This document shows positions 23,019 through 30,451 of a stretch of 31,342 bases of DNA, in pieces. The DNA lies in contig JAYVSZ010000001.1 of NCBI GenBank assembly GCA_043774925.1, forward strand, positions 1-31,342, in the 5' to 3' direction. The notes beneath the pieces are model-generated. The model saw only the letters and a list, made by a program, of their open reading frames with translations. It was not told the DNA's origin and searched no databases. Position numbers and translations under genes: made by a program. The DNA comes from JAYVSZ01 sp043774925 (lineage in GTDB: Bacteria; Pseudomonadota; Gammaproteobacteria; Burkholderiales; Methylophilaceae). How positions within the stretch are numbered: the first letter of the stretch is position 1; every line of letters starts with the position of its first letter.

Positions 23019-24101
23019 ATGAAACCAAGCATGTTAAATAAGCTCGCCAATTTAAGCGAGCGCCTAGACGAAATTGACCGATTGATGTCGAGTGAAGGCA
23101 TTACCGACAATATGGAAAACTACCTCAAGCTCACCAAAGAGCATGCGGAAATCACTCCTATCGTCCAGCAATACCGGGCTTATGCGCAAACCGAGGCCGA
23201 TATGGTAGAAGCGCAAAAAATGCTGAGCGACCCCGAGATGAAGGAATTTGCGCAGGAGGAAATTGAAGCTGCCAAAACCAAGCACGATGAAATTGATATT
23301 GAACTGCAAAAACTGCTGTTGCCAAAAGACCCAAATGACGAAAAAAATATTATTTTAGAAATTCGCGCAGGCACGGGTGGTGATGAATCTGGCTTATTCG
23401 CAGGCGATTTATTTAGAATGTACAGCCGCTATGTAGAGCGCCAACGCTGGAAAATTGAGGTGCTTTCATCTAACCAAGGCGAAGTAGGTGGCTACAAAGA
23501 AATCATCGCTAAAATAGAAGGGCAAGGCGCGTATTCTAAAATGAAGTTCGAGAGCGGCGGACATCGCGTGCAACGCGTGCCAGATACCGAAACACAAGGC
23601 CGCATTCACACCAGCGCGTGCACGGTGGCTATTTTGCCAGAGGTAGATGAAGTGAGTGACGTGGTGATTAACCCCGCCGATATTCGCTTAGATACGTTTA
23701 GAGCCAGCGGCGCGGGTGGCCAGCACATTAACAAAACCGATTCTGCCGTGCGCATTACGCATTTTCCTACAGGGATTGTGGTGGAATGCCAAGACGGCCG
23801 CAGCCAGCACGCCAACAAAGCGCAGGCCATGATGGTGCTTGCAGCACGCATCAAAGCTAAACAAGTGGACGAACAAAATAGCAAAATAGCGAGCGAGCGC
23901 CGAAACCTCATTGGCTCCGGTGACCGTAGCGAGAGAATTAGAACCTACAACTACCCGCAAGGCCGCATCACTGACCACCGCATCAACCTCACACTGTACA
24001 AAATTGATGCGATTACCGAAGGTGATATGGATGAACTGATTGGAGCGCTAGCGGCGGAGCATCAGGCGGATTTGCTCGCGAGTTTGGGTGAGGATAATTA
24101 A
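23019..24101 (+). CDS. prfA: Peptide chain release factor 1
   Basis: RF1 ends translation at UAA and UAG. The 360-residue length is standard. The stop-codon recognition tripeptide region reads RVPDTETQGRIHTSA (PxT form, as in RF1) and the catalytic loop is SGAGGQHINKTDSAVRITH with Gln235 in the GGQ, the residue that PrmC methylates. The C-terminal GSGDRSERIRTYNYPQGRI is intact. The start MKPSMLNKLANLSERLDEID matches the family. Its usual partner prmC, normally next in line, survives only as a remnant at 24728-24900. Confidence 0.97.
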   Translation: MKPSMLNKLANLSERLDEIDRLMSSEGITDNMENYLKLTKEHAEITPIVQQYRAYAQTEADMVEAQKMLSDPEMKEFAQEEIEAAKTKHDEIDIELQKLLLPKDPNDEKNIILEIRAGTGGDESGLFAGDLFRMYSRYVERQRWKIEVLSSNQGEVGGYKEIIAKIEGQGAYSKMKFESGGHRVQRVPDTETQGRIHTSACTVAILPEVDEVSDVVINPADIRLDTFRASGAGGQHINKTDSAVRITHFPTGIVVECQDGRSQHANKAQAMMVLAARIKAKQVDEQNSKIASERRNLIGSGDRSERIRTYNYPQGRITDHRINLTLYKIDAITEGDMDELIGALAAEHQADLLASLGEDN

Positions 24102-24125
24102 CGATTCTAAAATATGGGAGAATGT

Positions 24126-24656
24126 ATGACATTAGCTGACTGGAAAGATGTAGCAACAATTCTTGCGCTATTTGTTGCAGTTATAACTTACGTTACAAAT
24201 TCATACTTTCTTTTTCGCAATAGACGTATCGAAAACCTAAAAAGATACTTTGATGCGCACGACAAACTCTTCGAAAAAGACGCGTTTATCATGACGAATA
24301 TTAAAGCTTTTGAGGCAAATATCTACAAAAGAAATATAGATGACGAAGAATCAGAAAAAAAACTAAATCGATTCTTAGGCGATGTTGAAAAAATAGCTTA
24401 CTTAACATCCCATGGAGCCGTTCCTGCAACAGTACAAGTTTATATGTTTGGATGGTTTGTTCAGAAAATTCAACCACATATAACCAATGATGAGCGCAAT
24501 AACATTTTTTGGGAACTTGCGATTCATTACATAGATGAGCTTAAAAAAGCGGCTGACGATTATTCAAAACTACCAAATGAAAAACGTGAAAAATATCTTA
24601 AAATGAACACGCTTAAATATAAAAAGTATTCTCGAACCTGTAATTTTTTCTTGTAG
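24126..24656 (+). CDS. Uncharacterised membrane-anchored protein
   Basis: I do not recognise the family with certainty; the layout recalls DUF4760-type proteins. From the ATG at 24126, which has GGGAG 5 bases upstream, the 176-residue protein has one N-terminal membrane segment (WKDVATILALFVAVITYVTN, about residues 6-27), followed by a basic-flanked helical cytoplasmic part (FRNRRIENLKRYFDAHDKLF, KKLNRFLGDVEKIAYLTSHG, VYMFGWFVQKIQ, LAIHYIDELKKAADDY) and a Lys-rich tail. It is clearly more AT-rich than prfA and lies between prfA and the prmC remnant, so it probably arrived by transfer, perhaps together with the loss of prmC. Confidence 0.75.
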   Translation: MTLADWKDVATILALFVAVITYVTNSYFLFRNRRIENLKRYFDAHDKLFEKDAFIMTNIKAFEANIYKRNIDDEESEKKLNRFLGDVEKIAYLTSHGAVPATVQVYMFGWFVQKIQPHITNDERNNIFWELAIHYIDELKKAADDYSKLPNEKREKYLKMNTLKYKKYSRTCNFFL

Positions 24657-24659
24657 CTC

Positions 24660-24694
24660 GTAGGGCGCAATACGCTTCGCTATTGACGCCCTAC
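24660..24694. repeat. Palindromic intergenic repeat (GTAGGGCGCAATA type)
   Basis: GTAGGGCGCAATA and TATTGACGCCCTAC are inverted around CGCTTCGC, with one unpaired base. The unit is like widespread proteobacterial GTAGGGCGCAATA repeats. It sits just before the prmC remnant and just after the orphan membrane gene, and could also act as a weak hairpin at the end of that gene. Confidence 0.7.
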
Positions 24695-24727
24695 AAAATC
24701 TAAAACCAAGCTGTTATCATCGCTTTA

Positions 24728-24900
24728 ATGACAAATCCCCCAACCGTTAAAACCACGCTCACCTCTGGCGCGTCGCTTTTAAACACAGAAGAAGCGACGC
24801 TTGAAGCGCAACTTCTGTTGCAGCATGTGTTAAATGTGAATCGCGCATGAAGGCGATGCTCTGCAAGCCAATATCCATGCGGCTCTTGAGGCAATGCAAT
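24728..24900 (+). pseudogene. prmC: Truncated and frameshifted prmC (RF methyltransferase) remnant
   Basis: PrmC methylates the GGQ Gln of release factors. From ATG 24728 the frame reads MTNPPTVKTTLTSGASLL, then LEAQLLLQHVLNVNRA and stops (24848-24850), matching only the PrmC N-terminal helical domain start. After the stop, PrmC-like sequence resumes in another frame as GDALQANIHAALEAM (24852-24896). The missing bases fit a 14-base loss between GCGCATG direct repeats in an ancestral RAWLIAHEGDALQ-type segment. Nothing of the methyltransferase domain (NPPY motif) follows; ntrC begins at once on the other strand. About 55 of some 280 codons remain. Assignment rests on similarity and on the prfA-prmC order. 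Confidence 0.75.
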
Positions 24901-24903
24901 GCT

Positions 24904-26295
24904 TTACTCTTCTATTCCTAGCTCCTGAATCTTCCTCGTAAGCGTATTGCGCCCCATGCCAAGCTGATTTGCCGCTTCAATACGCCTGCCATCGGTGTGT
25001 TGCAAGGCTTTGGTAATCATCACACGTTCAAAATCTTTGGTGCGCGCATCCAGCACATTTTGCTCGCCGCGGTTAAGCGCATCAGCGACTTCTTGCGCCA
25101 GCGCTTCTTGCCAAGAGTTAGCATTGCTTGATTTGGTTGCGCTGTCCTCTTTTAGTTCTGGTGGTAAATCGGCGACATCCACATTTTGCCCTGGCGCCAT
25201 GACGGTGAGCCAATGACATACGTTTTCCAACTGGCGCACATTGCCGCTCCAATTGACTGCAGTTAAATATTTTAGCGCTGCTGGCGAGAGTTGTTTTGCC
25301 TCTACGCCTAGCTCTAGCGCGCTATGCGCGAGAAAATGCTTGGTCAGCAAGGGAATGTCCTCACGACGCTCTCTTAACGCAGGCAAACGCAGGCGAATGA
25401 CGTTTAGGCGGTGAAATAAATCCTCGCGAAATAGCCCAAGTTTAACGCGCTCTTCTAAATCTTGGTGCGTGGCGGCAATCACACGTACATTTACTTTAAT
25501 GGGCTGGTGACCGCCCACACGGTAAAACTGGCCATCGCTTAGCACGCGCAAAAGCCGCGTTTGCAAATCGGCAGGCATATCGCCAATCTCGTCGAGGAAT
25601 AAAGTCCCAGTATCTGCTTGCTCAAAACGCCCGCGCCGCGCGGCTTGCGCGCCAGTAAATGCGCCACGCTCGTGGCCAAAAAGCTCGGATTCTAATAAAT
25701 CTTTAGGAATCGCCGCCGTATTAATGGCAATAAATGGCTTTTCGGCGCGCGGGCTGTGGCGGTGCAACGCGCTGGCGACCAGCTCTTTGCCGCTGCCAGA
25801 TTCGCCATTTATCAGCACGGTGGCGTGTGAGCGGCTTAAACGGCCGATGGCGCGAAAAACTTCTTGCATGGCGGGCGCTTGGCCGATAATTTCCGGCGTT
25901 TCTTCTAGCGCAACATTGTCTACCGCTTGGCGCATGCTTTCGTCCACCGCACGTTTAATCACGTCAATCGCTTGGTCCACATCAAACGGTTTGGCTAAGT
26001 ATTCAAATGCGCCGCCTTGAAACGCGGCCACTGCGCTCTCTAAATCGGAATATGCAGTCATGATAATCACTGGAATATCAGGATATTTTTGTTTGATTTC
26101 GGCCAAAAAATCCAGCCCAGAGCCATTAGGCATGCGGATATCACTCACCACCACTTGCGGTTGCTCATGGTTCAGCGCTGTCAGCGCCTCTGGCACAGAA
26201 GAGAATGTTTTGAACTCTAAATCGGTGCGCGCAAGTGCTTTTTCAAACACCCAGCGGATTGATTTATCGTCGTCTAAAATCCAAATTGGCTTCAT
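24904..26295 (-). CDS. ntrC: Nitrogen regulation response regulator NtrC
   Basis: NtrC activates sigma-54 promoters under nitrogen limitation. The 463-residue protein has a receiver domain with acceptor Asp52 (VVSDIRMPNGSGLDF) and Lys in YLAKPFD, an AAA+ domain with Walker A GESGSGKE (164-171), the sigma-54 contact loop GAFTGA (211-216), TLFLDEIGDM and GNVRQLENVCHWL, and a C-terminal Fis-type helix-turn-helix (DGRRIEAANQLGMGRNTLTR). It is downstream of ntrB, separated by 106 bases that contain a REP-like repeat. Its binding sites are visible upstream of glnA (29877-29923). Its stop codon marks the breakpoint with the prmC remnant. Confidence 0.96.
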   Translation of the reverse strand: MKPIWILDDDKSIRWVFEKALARTDLEFKTFSSVPEALTALNHEQPQVVVSDIRMPNGSGLDFLAEIKQKYPDIPVIIMTAYSDLESAVAAFQGGAFEYLAKPFDVDQAIDVIKRAVDESMRQAVDNVALEETPEIIGQAPAMQEVFRAIGRLSRSHATVLINGESGSGKELVASALHRHSPRAEKPFIAINTAAIPKDLLESELFGHERGAFTGAQAARRGRFEQADTGTLFLDEIGDMPADLQTRLLRVLSDGQFYRVGGHQPIKVNVRVIAATHQDLEERVKLGLFREDLFHRLNVIRLRLPALRERREDIPLLTKHFLAHSALELGVEAKQLSPAALKYLTAVNWSGNVRQLENVCHWLTVMAPGQNVDVADLPPELKEDSATKSSNANSWQEALAQEVADALNRGEQNVLDARTKDFERVMITKALQHTDGRRIEAANQLGMGRNTLTRKIQELGIEE

Positions 26296-26332
26296 TGTTT
26301 TCTCTTAAATTAATCTAAAAATTTCATGTTTG

Positions 26333-26398
26333 GTAGGAGCGATTTTTAAATCGCGAATGGTTCGCTATCTAAAGATAGCTCCTACAAGCGCTCCTACC
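26333..26398. repeat. REP-like palindrome pair, copy 3, with an extra half unit
   Basis: It has the same GGAGCGATTTTTAAATCGC hairpin and GCTATCT/AGATAGC hairpin as copies 1 and 2 (26333-26386), in the copy 1 orientation, followed by an extra AGCGCTCCTACC that repeats the closing end. It lies in the ntrB-ntrC gap, inside a presumed operon. Confidence 0.85.
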
Positions 26399-26401
26399 AA
26401 G

Positions 26402-27496
26402 CTACTGCGCAATAATGGCTTGTTTAATCACACTGCTTTCAACAGGCAATAAAATGGTAAAACAGGTGTTGCCAGGCTGGCTTTCGCAATCAATCATGCC
26501 GTGATGTTGCGTAACAAATGTCTGCGCCAAAGCAAGTCCTAAGCCGCTTCCGCCCTCGTGACCGCTTACCAGCGGGTAAAAAATCTTATCGCGAATTTCG
26601 GCGGGAATGCCTGGGCCGTTATCGATAATTTGCAATTTAATGGCAACGCGATAGCGTTTTTTGGAAAGCGTCACCTGCCGCTCCGCCCGCGTTCTCAGCA
26701 CGACTTCGGCGTTCTGTGTGCCCCCCGATTGCATCGCTTGTACGGCGTTGCGCGCGATATTTAGCACGGTTTGTATCAATTTCTCGCGATCACCAATTAG
26801 ATCGGGCAGGCTGGTGTCGTAATCGCGGCGCACCTTGATATTATTGGGTGATTCGGCCAGCAGTAAGCTGCGCACGCGTTCTAGCACTTCGTGAATATTC
26901 GTCGGCTCGTATTTTGGCACACGATGCGGCACCAAAAGCCTATCCATCAGGCTTTGCAAGCGGTCAGCCTCTTTAATAATCACTTGCGTGTATTCGCGCA
27001 AACTGGCTTGTGGCAGCTCGTGCTCTAATAGCTGCGCTGCGCCACGCAAGCCGCCCAACGGGTTGCGAATTTCGTGCGCAAGATTACGCAAAAGCTCCGA
27101 ATTAGCTTGCTGCTGAATGAGCATGCGTTCTTCACGCGCTATGCGTAGCTGCTGATCCATTTGCTGAAACTCTAGCAACAAACTGGCTTGGCGCATCTCT
27201 ACAGGCGTTACCGTGCAAGTAACCGCAAAGGATTGCTGACGCACCGTGGTAATGGCAAACTCGTGCTCGCGATAAGGACTATTATTTTTAACCGCGTTTT
27301 CAATCGCCAATTGCAAAATTTCGCAATGCAAAAACACCTCGGAAATGTGGCTATTGGCGATTTGATTGGCGCTTAGCGCGAATAGTACTTCAGCGCTGGG
27401 GTTGGCATAAACCACTTGATGCGCATCGTTAAGCAACATCACCGCGGTGGCGAGATGCTCTAAACCGATAAAGTCTGAAGGAATGTGTTGGATCAT
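26402..27496 (-). CDS. ntrB: Nitrogen regulation sensor histidine kinase NtrB
   Basis: NtrB phosphorylates NtrC and is controlled by PII proteins. From the ATG at 27496 the protein has 364 residues: an N-terminal PAS domain (LATAVMLLNDAHQVVYANPS), the HisKA region with phospho-acceptor His141 in LRNLAHEIRNPLGGLRGAAQ, and the ATP-binding domain with N box IARNAVQAMQSGG, G1 IIDNGPGIPAEI and G2 HEGGSGLGLALAQTFV. It has no membrane segment, as expected for a cytoplasmic kinase. A frame to a TTG at 27532 exists but is less likely. Confidence 0.95.
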   Translation of the reverse strand: MIQHIPSDFIGLEHLATAVMLLNDAHQVVYANPSAEVLFALSANQIANSHISEVFLHCEILQLAIENAVKNNSPYREHEFAITTVRQQSFAVTCTVTPVEMRQASLLLEFQQMDQQLRIAREERMLIQQQANSELLRNLAHEIRNPLGGLRGAAQLLEHELPQASLREYTQVIIKEADRLQSLMDRLLVPHRVPKYEPTNIHEVLERVRSLLLAESPNNIKVRRDYDTSLPDLIGDREKLIQTVLNIARNAVQAMQSGGTQNAEVVLRTRAERQVTLSKKRYRVAIKLQIIDNGPGIPAEIRDKIFYPLVSGHEGGSGLGLALAQTFVTQHHGMIDCESQPGNTCFTILLPVESSVIKQAIIAQ

Positions 27497-27602
27497 TAAA
27501 GAATTTAAACCCCAGCTAAAATAATACAGCAATTGAATTGTTGTATGAACTAAGGTTTAGATTAAGCAAAAGCTGAGCCAGCTTTTCTACTGGCTTGGGA
27601 GG

Positions 27603-28121
27603 CTAGTTTGTTGCGCTAATTTCTTTTTCTAAAAGCTCAATATTGCGTTGATGCGCATCAATATCCGCCTGCAAAGTTTTCATTTTTTCTTGAAATTTGT
27701 TGACGTTGCGGAAGGTGCTAGAGCTGCCATCCGCATTTTTCTTTTGAAATACTTCGGGGTTAGATTCGCCCTCTGCATAAGCTTTTTTCGCGTCTTCTAA
27801 CGCTTTTTTCTCTGCTTCAAGTTCCGATTTTAAAATATCTTTACGTGATCCGTCGCGTTGCTTTTGTGTTTCAGAATCTACTTTCGGAAAGCTGGCTGGC
27901 GTGGCTGTTTTAGTCGCAGCGCGCTTTGGAGACTCTTTTACATCGTTGCCAAAGCTGGTATCGGTAGGCTCTAACTCTAATTTTTTTGCACCTTTCATTT
28001 TTACATTTGAATAGGTGACATGACCTTCCGCGTCCACGTTTTTATATATCTCCGCCTGCGCAGAAAAAGATAGCGCAAGCGCCGTAAAAATAAAGCCTAA
28101 AGAAATAATTTGTTTATGCAT
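27603..28121 (-). CDS. DUF4124 domain-containing secreted protein
   Basis: The 172-residue protein has a signal peptide (cleavage likely after SFSAQA) and directly the DUF4124 pattern EIYKNVDAEGHVTYSNVKMK, common in periplasmic proteins of unknown role. The remainder is a Lys/Glu-rich coiled coil (ILKSELEAEKKALEDAKKAY, KFQEKMKTLQADIDAHQRNI). It sits between glnA and ntrB, a position often held by such a protein in betaproteobacterial glnA-ntrBC clusters. The glnA terminator (28271-28292) separates it from glnA, so it should have its own promoter; none is clear. Confidence 0.88.
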   Translation of the reverse strand: MHKQIISLGFIFTALALSFSAQAEIYKNVDAEGHVTYSNVKMKGAKKLELEPTDTSFGNDVKESPKRAATKTATPASFPKVDSETQKQRDGSRKDILKSELEAEKKALEDAKKAYAEGESNPEVFQKKNADGSSSTFRNVNKFQEKMKTLQADIDAHQRNIELLEKEISATN

Positions 28122-28270
28122 ACCAATAGTTTAGATGAGAGTGTTACAGTTAGCAACGAAGTATTGGCTATTATGGTTGACTATATTATGCCTAAATCTA
28201 ATAAGTGTTATTTATACAACTTTTTGTAAAATGAAAAAGAGCGGCCAGAACTGAGCTGACAAAAAGAAAA

Positions 28271-28292
28271 GAGCGGCCTCGGCCGCTCTTTT
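28271..28292 (-). terminator. Rho-independent terminator of glnA
   Basis: The stem GAGCGGCC / GGCCGCTC, extended by AAAA/TTTT pairs, has T-runs on both strands. It lies 24 bases after the glnA stop on the minus strand. A partial copy of the GAGCGGCC arm is at 28240-28247. Confidence 0.9.
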
Positions 28293-28315
28293 TTGGTGCA
28301 TAAAGCTAAACTAAT

Positions 28316-29725
28316 TTAACATGAGTAGTATAAAGAGAACTCAACTGGATGCGGTGTTTGACGCAATTTAGTGACTTCTTCCATTTTTAAGCCAATGTAA
28401 GCATCAATCCAATCGTCAGAGAATACGCCACCTTTGGTTAAGAACTCGCGGTCTTTATCCAAATATTCCAGCGCTTGCTCTAGTGAAGAACACACGGTTG
28501 GAATGGTTGCATCTTCTTCTGGAGAAAGATGGTACAAATCTTTTGTTGCTGGCTCGCCGGGGTGAATTTTGTTTTGTACGCCGTCCAAGCCCGCCATCAT
28601 TAAGGCAGAGAATGCCAAGTATGGGTTAGCAATTGGATCTGGGAAGCGCGCTTCAACACGGCGTGCCTTCTCACCATGCACAAATGGAATACGAATGGCA
28701 GCAGAGCGGTTTTTAGCAGAGTAAGCCAATTTAACTGGCGCCTCGTAATGTGGCACTAGGCGTTTGTATGAGTTGGTACCTGGGTTGGTTATGGCGTTTA
28801 AAGCGCGCGCATGTTTAATAATGCCGCCGATGTAGAACAATGCAAACTCGCTTAAACCCGCGTAGCCATTGCCTGCGAACAGGTTTTTGCCATCTTTCCA
28901 AATAGATTGATGCACGTGCATGCCGCTACCGTTATCGCCAAACATTGGTTTTGGCATAAATGTCGCTGTTTTACCGTAAGCGTGTGCAGTGTTCAACACC
29001 ACGTATTTAAGGATTTGAGTCCAGTCAGCGCGTTGCGTTAAGGTGCTGAATTTAGTACCAATTTCGCATTGGCCAGCAGTCGCCACTTCATGGTGATGCA
29101 CTTCAACTGGCACACCCATTTCCTCAAGCGCGATACACATGGCAGAGCGAACATCTTGCAATGAATCGACTGGTGGCACTGGGAAATAGCCGCCTTTAAT
29201 GCCCGGACGATGGCCAGTGTTGCCGCCTTCAAATTTTTCGCCAGATGCCCAAGCGCCTTCTTCTGAATTAATTTTAACGCCACAGCCGCTCATTTCAACG
29301 TTCCAGTTGATTGAGTCGAAAATGAAGAATTCTGGTTCTGGACCAAAATAAGCGGTATCGCCTAAACCGCTGGCTTTAAGGTAAGCTTCAGCACGTTTTG
29401 CCAAGCTGCGTGGGCAACGGTCGTAGCCTTTACCGTCAGTAGGATCAACCACGTCGCAAGATAAAATGAGCGTTGGTTCGTCCATAAATGGATCGATATT
29501 GGCTGTTGATGGATCAGGCATCAACTGCATGTCGGAGGCTTGAATCCCCTTCCAGCCAGCAATTGAAGAGCCGTCAAAAGCGTGGCCTTCAGTAAACTTT
29601 TCTTCGTTAAAGGCAGAAACAGGCACAGTGACGTGTTGTTCTTTACCGCGCGTATCGGTAAAACGGAAATCGACAAATTTGATGTCGTTATCTTTAACCA
29701 TTTTCATTACTTTTGCTACAGACAT
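28316..29725 (-). CDS. glnA: Glutamine synthetase, type I
   Basis: GlnA makes glutamine from glutamate, ammonia and ATP. The 469-residue length and sequence fit the GSI-beta subgroup: FTDTRGKEQHVTVP and FDGSSIAGWKGIQASDMQL at the N-terminus, metal ligands in FGPEPEFFIFD, VEVHHHEVATAGQCEI, the latch region GDNGSGMHVHQSIWKDG, the NRSAAIRIP signature, and the adenylylation site Tyr398 in KDLYHLSPEE. Presence of this Tyr predicts control by GlnE. A strong GGAGAG Shine-Dalgarno precedes the ATG. Upstream lie a sigma-54 promoter and two NtrC sites, and downstream a terminator, so glnA is a single-gene unit. Confidence 0.98.
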   Translation of the reverse strand: MSVAKVMKMVKDNDIKFVDFRFTDTRGKEQHVTVPVSAFNEEKFTEGHAFDGSSIAGWKGIQASDMQLMPDPSTANIDPFMDEPTLILSCDVVDPTDGKGYDRCPRSLAKRAEAYLKASGLGDTAYFGPEPEFFIFDSINWNVEMSGCGVKINSEEGAWASGEKFEGGNTGHRPGIKGGYFPVPPVDSLQDVRSAMCIALEEMGVPVEVHHHEVATAGQCEIGTKFSTLTQRADWTQILKYVVLNTAHAYGKTATFMPKPMFGDNGSGMHVHQSIWKDGKNLFAGNGYAGLSEFALFYIGGIIKHARALNAITNPGTNSYKRLVPHYEAPVKLAYSAKNRSAAIRIPFVHGEKARRVEARFPDPIANPYLAFSALMMAGLDGVQNKIHPGEPATKDLYHLSPEEDATIPTVCSSLEQALEYLDKDREFLTKGGVFSDDWIDAYIGLKMEEVTKLRQTPHPVEFSLYYSC

Positions 29726-29800
29726 TACTCTCTCCTAATATTTGAGTGCCTAAACGGTGGAAATTATGAATTATCAACAAAAAGCTTAGTGCGATATATT

Positions 29801-29816
29801 AGCAGGAACTGTGCCA
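29801..29816 (-). promoter_or_regulatory. Sigma-54 (RpoN) -24/-12 promoter of glnA
   Basis: On the minus strand TGGCACAGTTCCTGCT matches the consensus TGGCAC-N5-TTGCT with the obligatory GG-N10-GC spacing. The start site would be near 29790, giving a leader of about 65 bases. Confidence 0.85.
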
Positions 29817-29876
29817 GTGAAAAATAGCTAAAATAGCCGTTTATGCAACAACTTAGCAAAAAACTGTAAATTGAGA

Positions 29877-29893
29877 TGTGCCAAAGTTGTGCA
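29877..29893 (-). promoter_or_regulatory. NtrC binding site, promoter-proximal
   Basis: On the minus strand TGCACAA-CTT-TGGCACA resembles the NtrC consensus TGCACCA-N3-TGGTGCA with correct spacing. Its centre is about 95 bases upstream of the inferred glnA start. Confidence 0.6.
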
Positions 29894-29906
29894 ACCGCTT
29901 TAATAT

Positions 29907-29923
29907 TGCACCAATATAGTGCA
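29907..29923 (-). promoter_or_regulatory. NtrC binding site, distal, strong
   Basis: TGCACCAATATAGTGCA is a near-perfect NtrC dyad. Its centre is 30 bases (about three helical turns) from the proximal site, so two NtrC dimers could bind on the same face, as known for enterobacterial glnA. Confidence 0.8.
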
Positions 29924-29996
29924 TATACCACGCGGCGCAATAGAGGCGTAAAATAGTTATACTTAAATTTGCAGTTTAGACTGCTTAGGAGTTGAG

Positions 29997-30446
29997 ATGG
30001 AAACGATGAGCAAAATACTTGAGCGTGCAAAAAAACGTGCTGAAGAAGCTGGCTTGCCTTATGCAGGCGCGCTTACGCCAGTAGAGGCGTATGAATTATT
30101 GCAATTAACGCCGCATGCAAAAATGGTGGATGTGCGTACCACGGCTGAGTTGGAGTTGGTTGGCAAAGTGCCAGAAGCCGCGCATATTGAGTGGGCATTT
30201 TATCCTGGCATGGTGGCTAACCCTGATTTCGCGACGCATTTGGATATGCAAATTGATAAAGAAGCACTAGTGATTTTTATGTGTCGAACAGGTGGGCGTA
30301 GCCACAATGCCGCCGTTACCGCGGCTAAACTAGGTTTTACCGAGGCTTACAATATGCTAGAAGGTTTTGAAGGCGAGGCAAATGCGGAGCGCCAGCGCAC
30401 ATTGATTAACGGCTGGAAACACGCTGGCTTGCCTTGGAGTAATTGA
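29997..30446 (+). CDS. Rhodanese-like sulfurtransferase domain protein
   Basis: The 149-residue single-domain rhodanese has the N-terminal helix ILERAKKRAEEAGLPYAGAL, TPVEAYELLQ, MVDVRTTAELELVGKVPEA, AHIEWAFYPGM and the active-site loop with Cys96 in FMCRTGGRSHNAA, so the catalytic cysteine is present. The start ATG at 29997 has AGGAG 6 bases upstream; a TATACT -10-like box (29958 region) lies about 35 bases earlier without a good -35. It is divergent from glnA and is followed directly by aroE. The sulfur donor and acceptor are unknown. Confidence 0.92.
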   Translation: METMSKILERAKKRAEEAGLPYAGALTPVEAYELLQLTPHAKMVDVRTTAELELVGKVPEAAHIEWAFYPGMVANPDFATHLDMQIDKEALVIFMCRTGGRSHNAAVTAAKLGFTEAYNMLEGFEGEANAERQRTLINGWKHAGLPWSN

Positions 30447-30451
30447 GTTTT

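Noticed and set aside
24700..24894. 64-codon minus-strand open frame over the prmC remnant
   Set aside because: It is the complement of recognisable PrmC N-terminal sequence and has no independent support.
29866..29881. Second sigma-54-like element (TGGCACATCTCAATTT on the minus strand)
   Set aside because: It has the GG of a -24 element but no GC ten bases later, so it is better explained as half of the proximal NtrC dyad.
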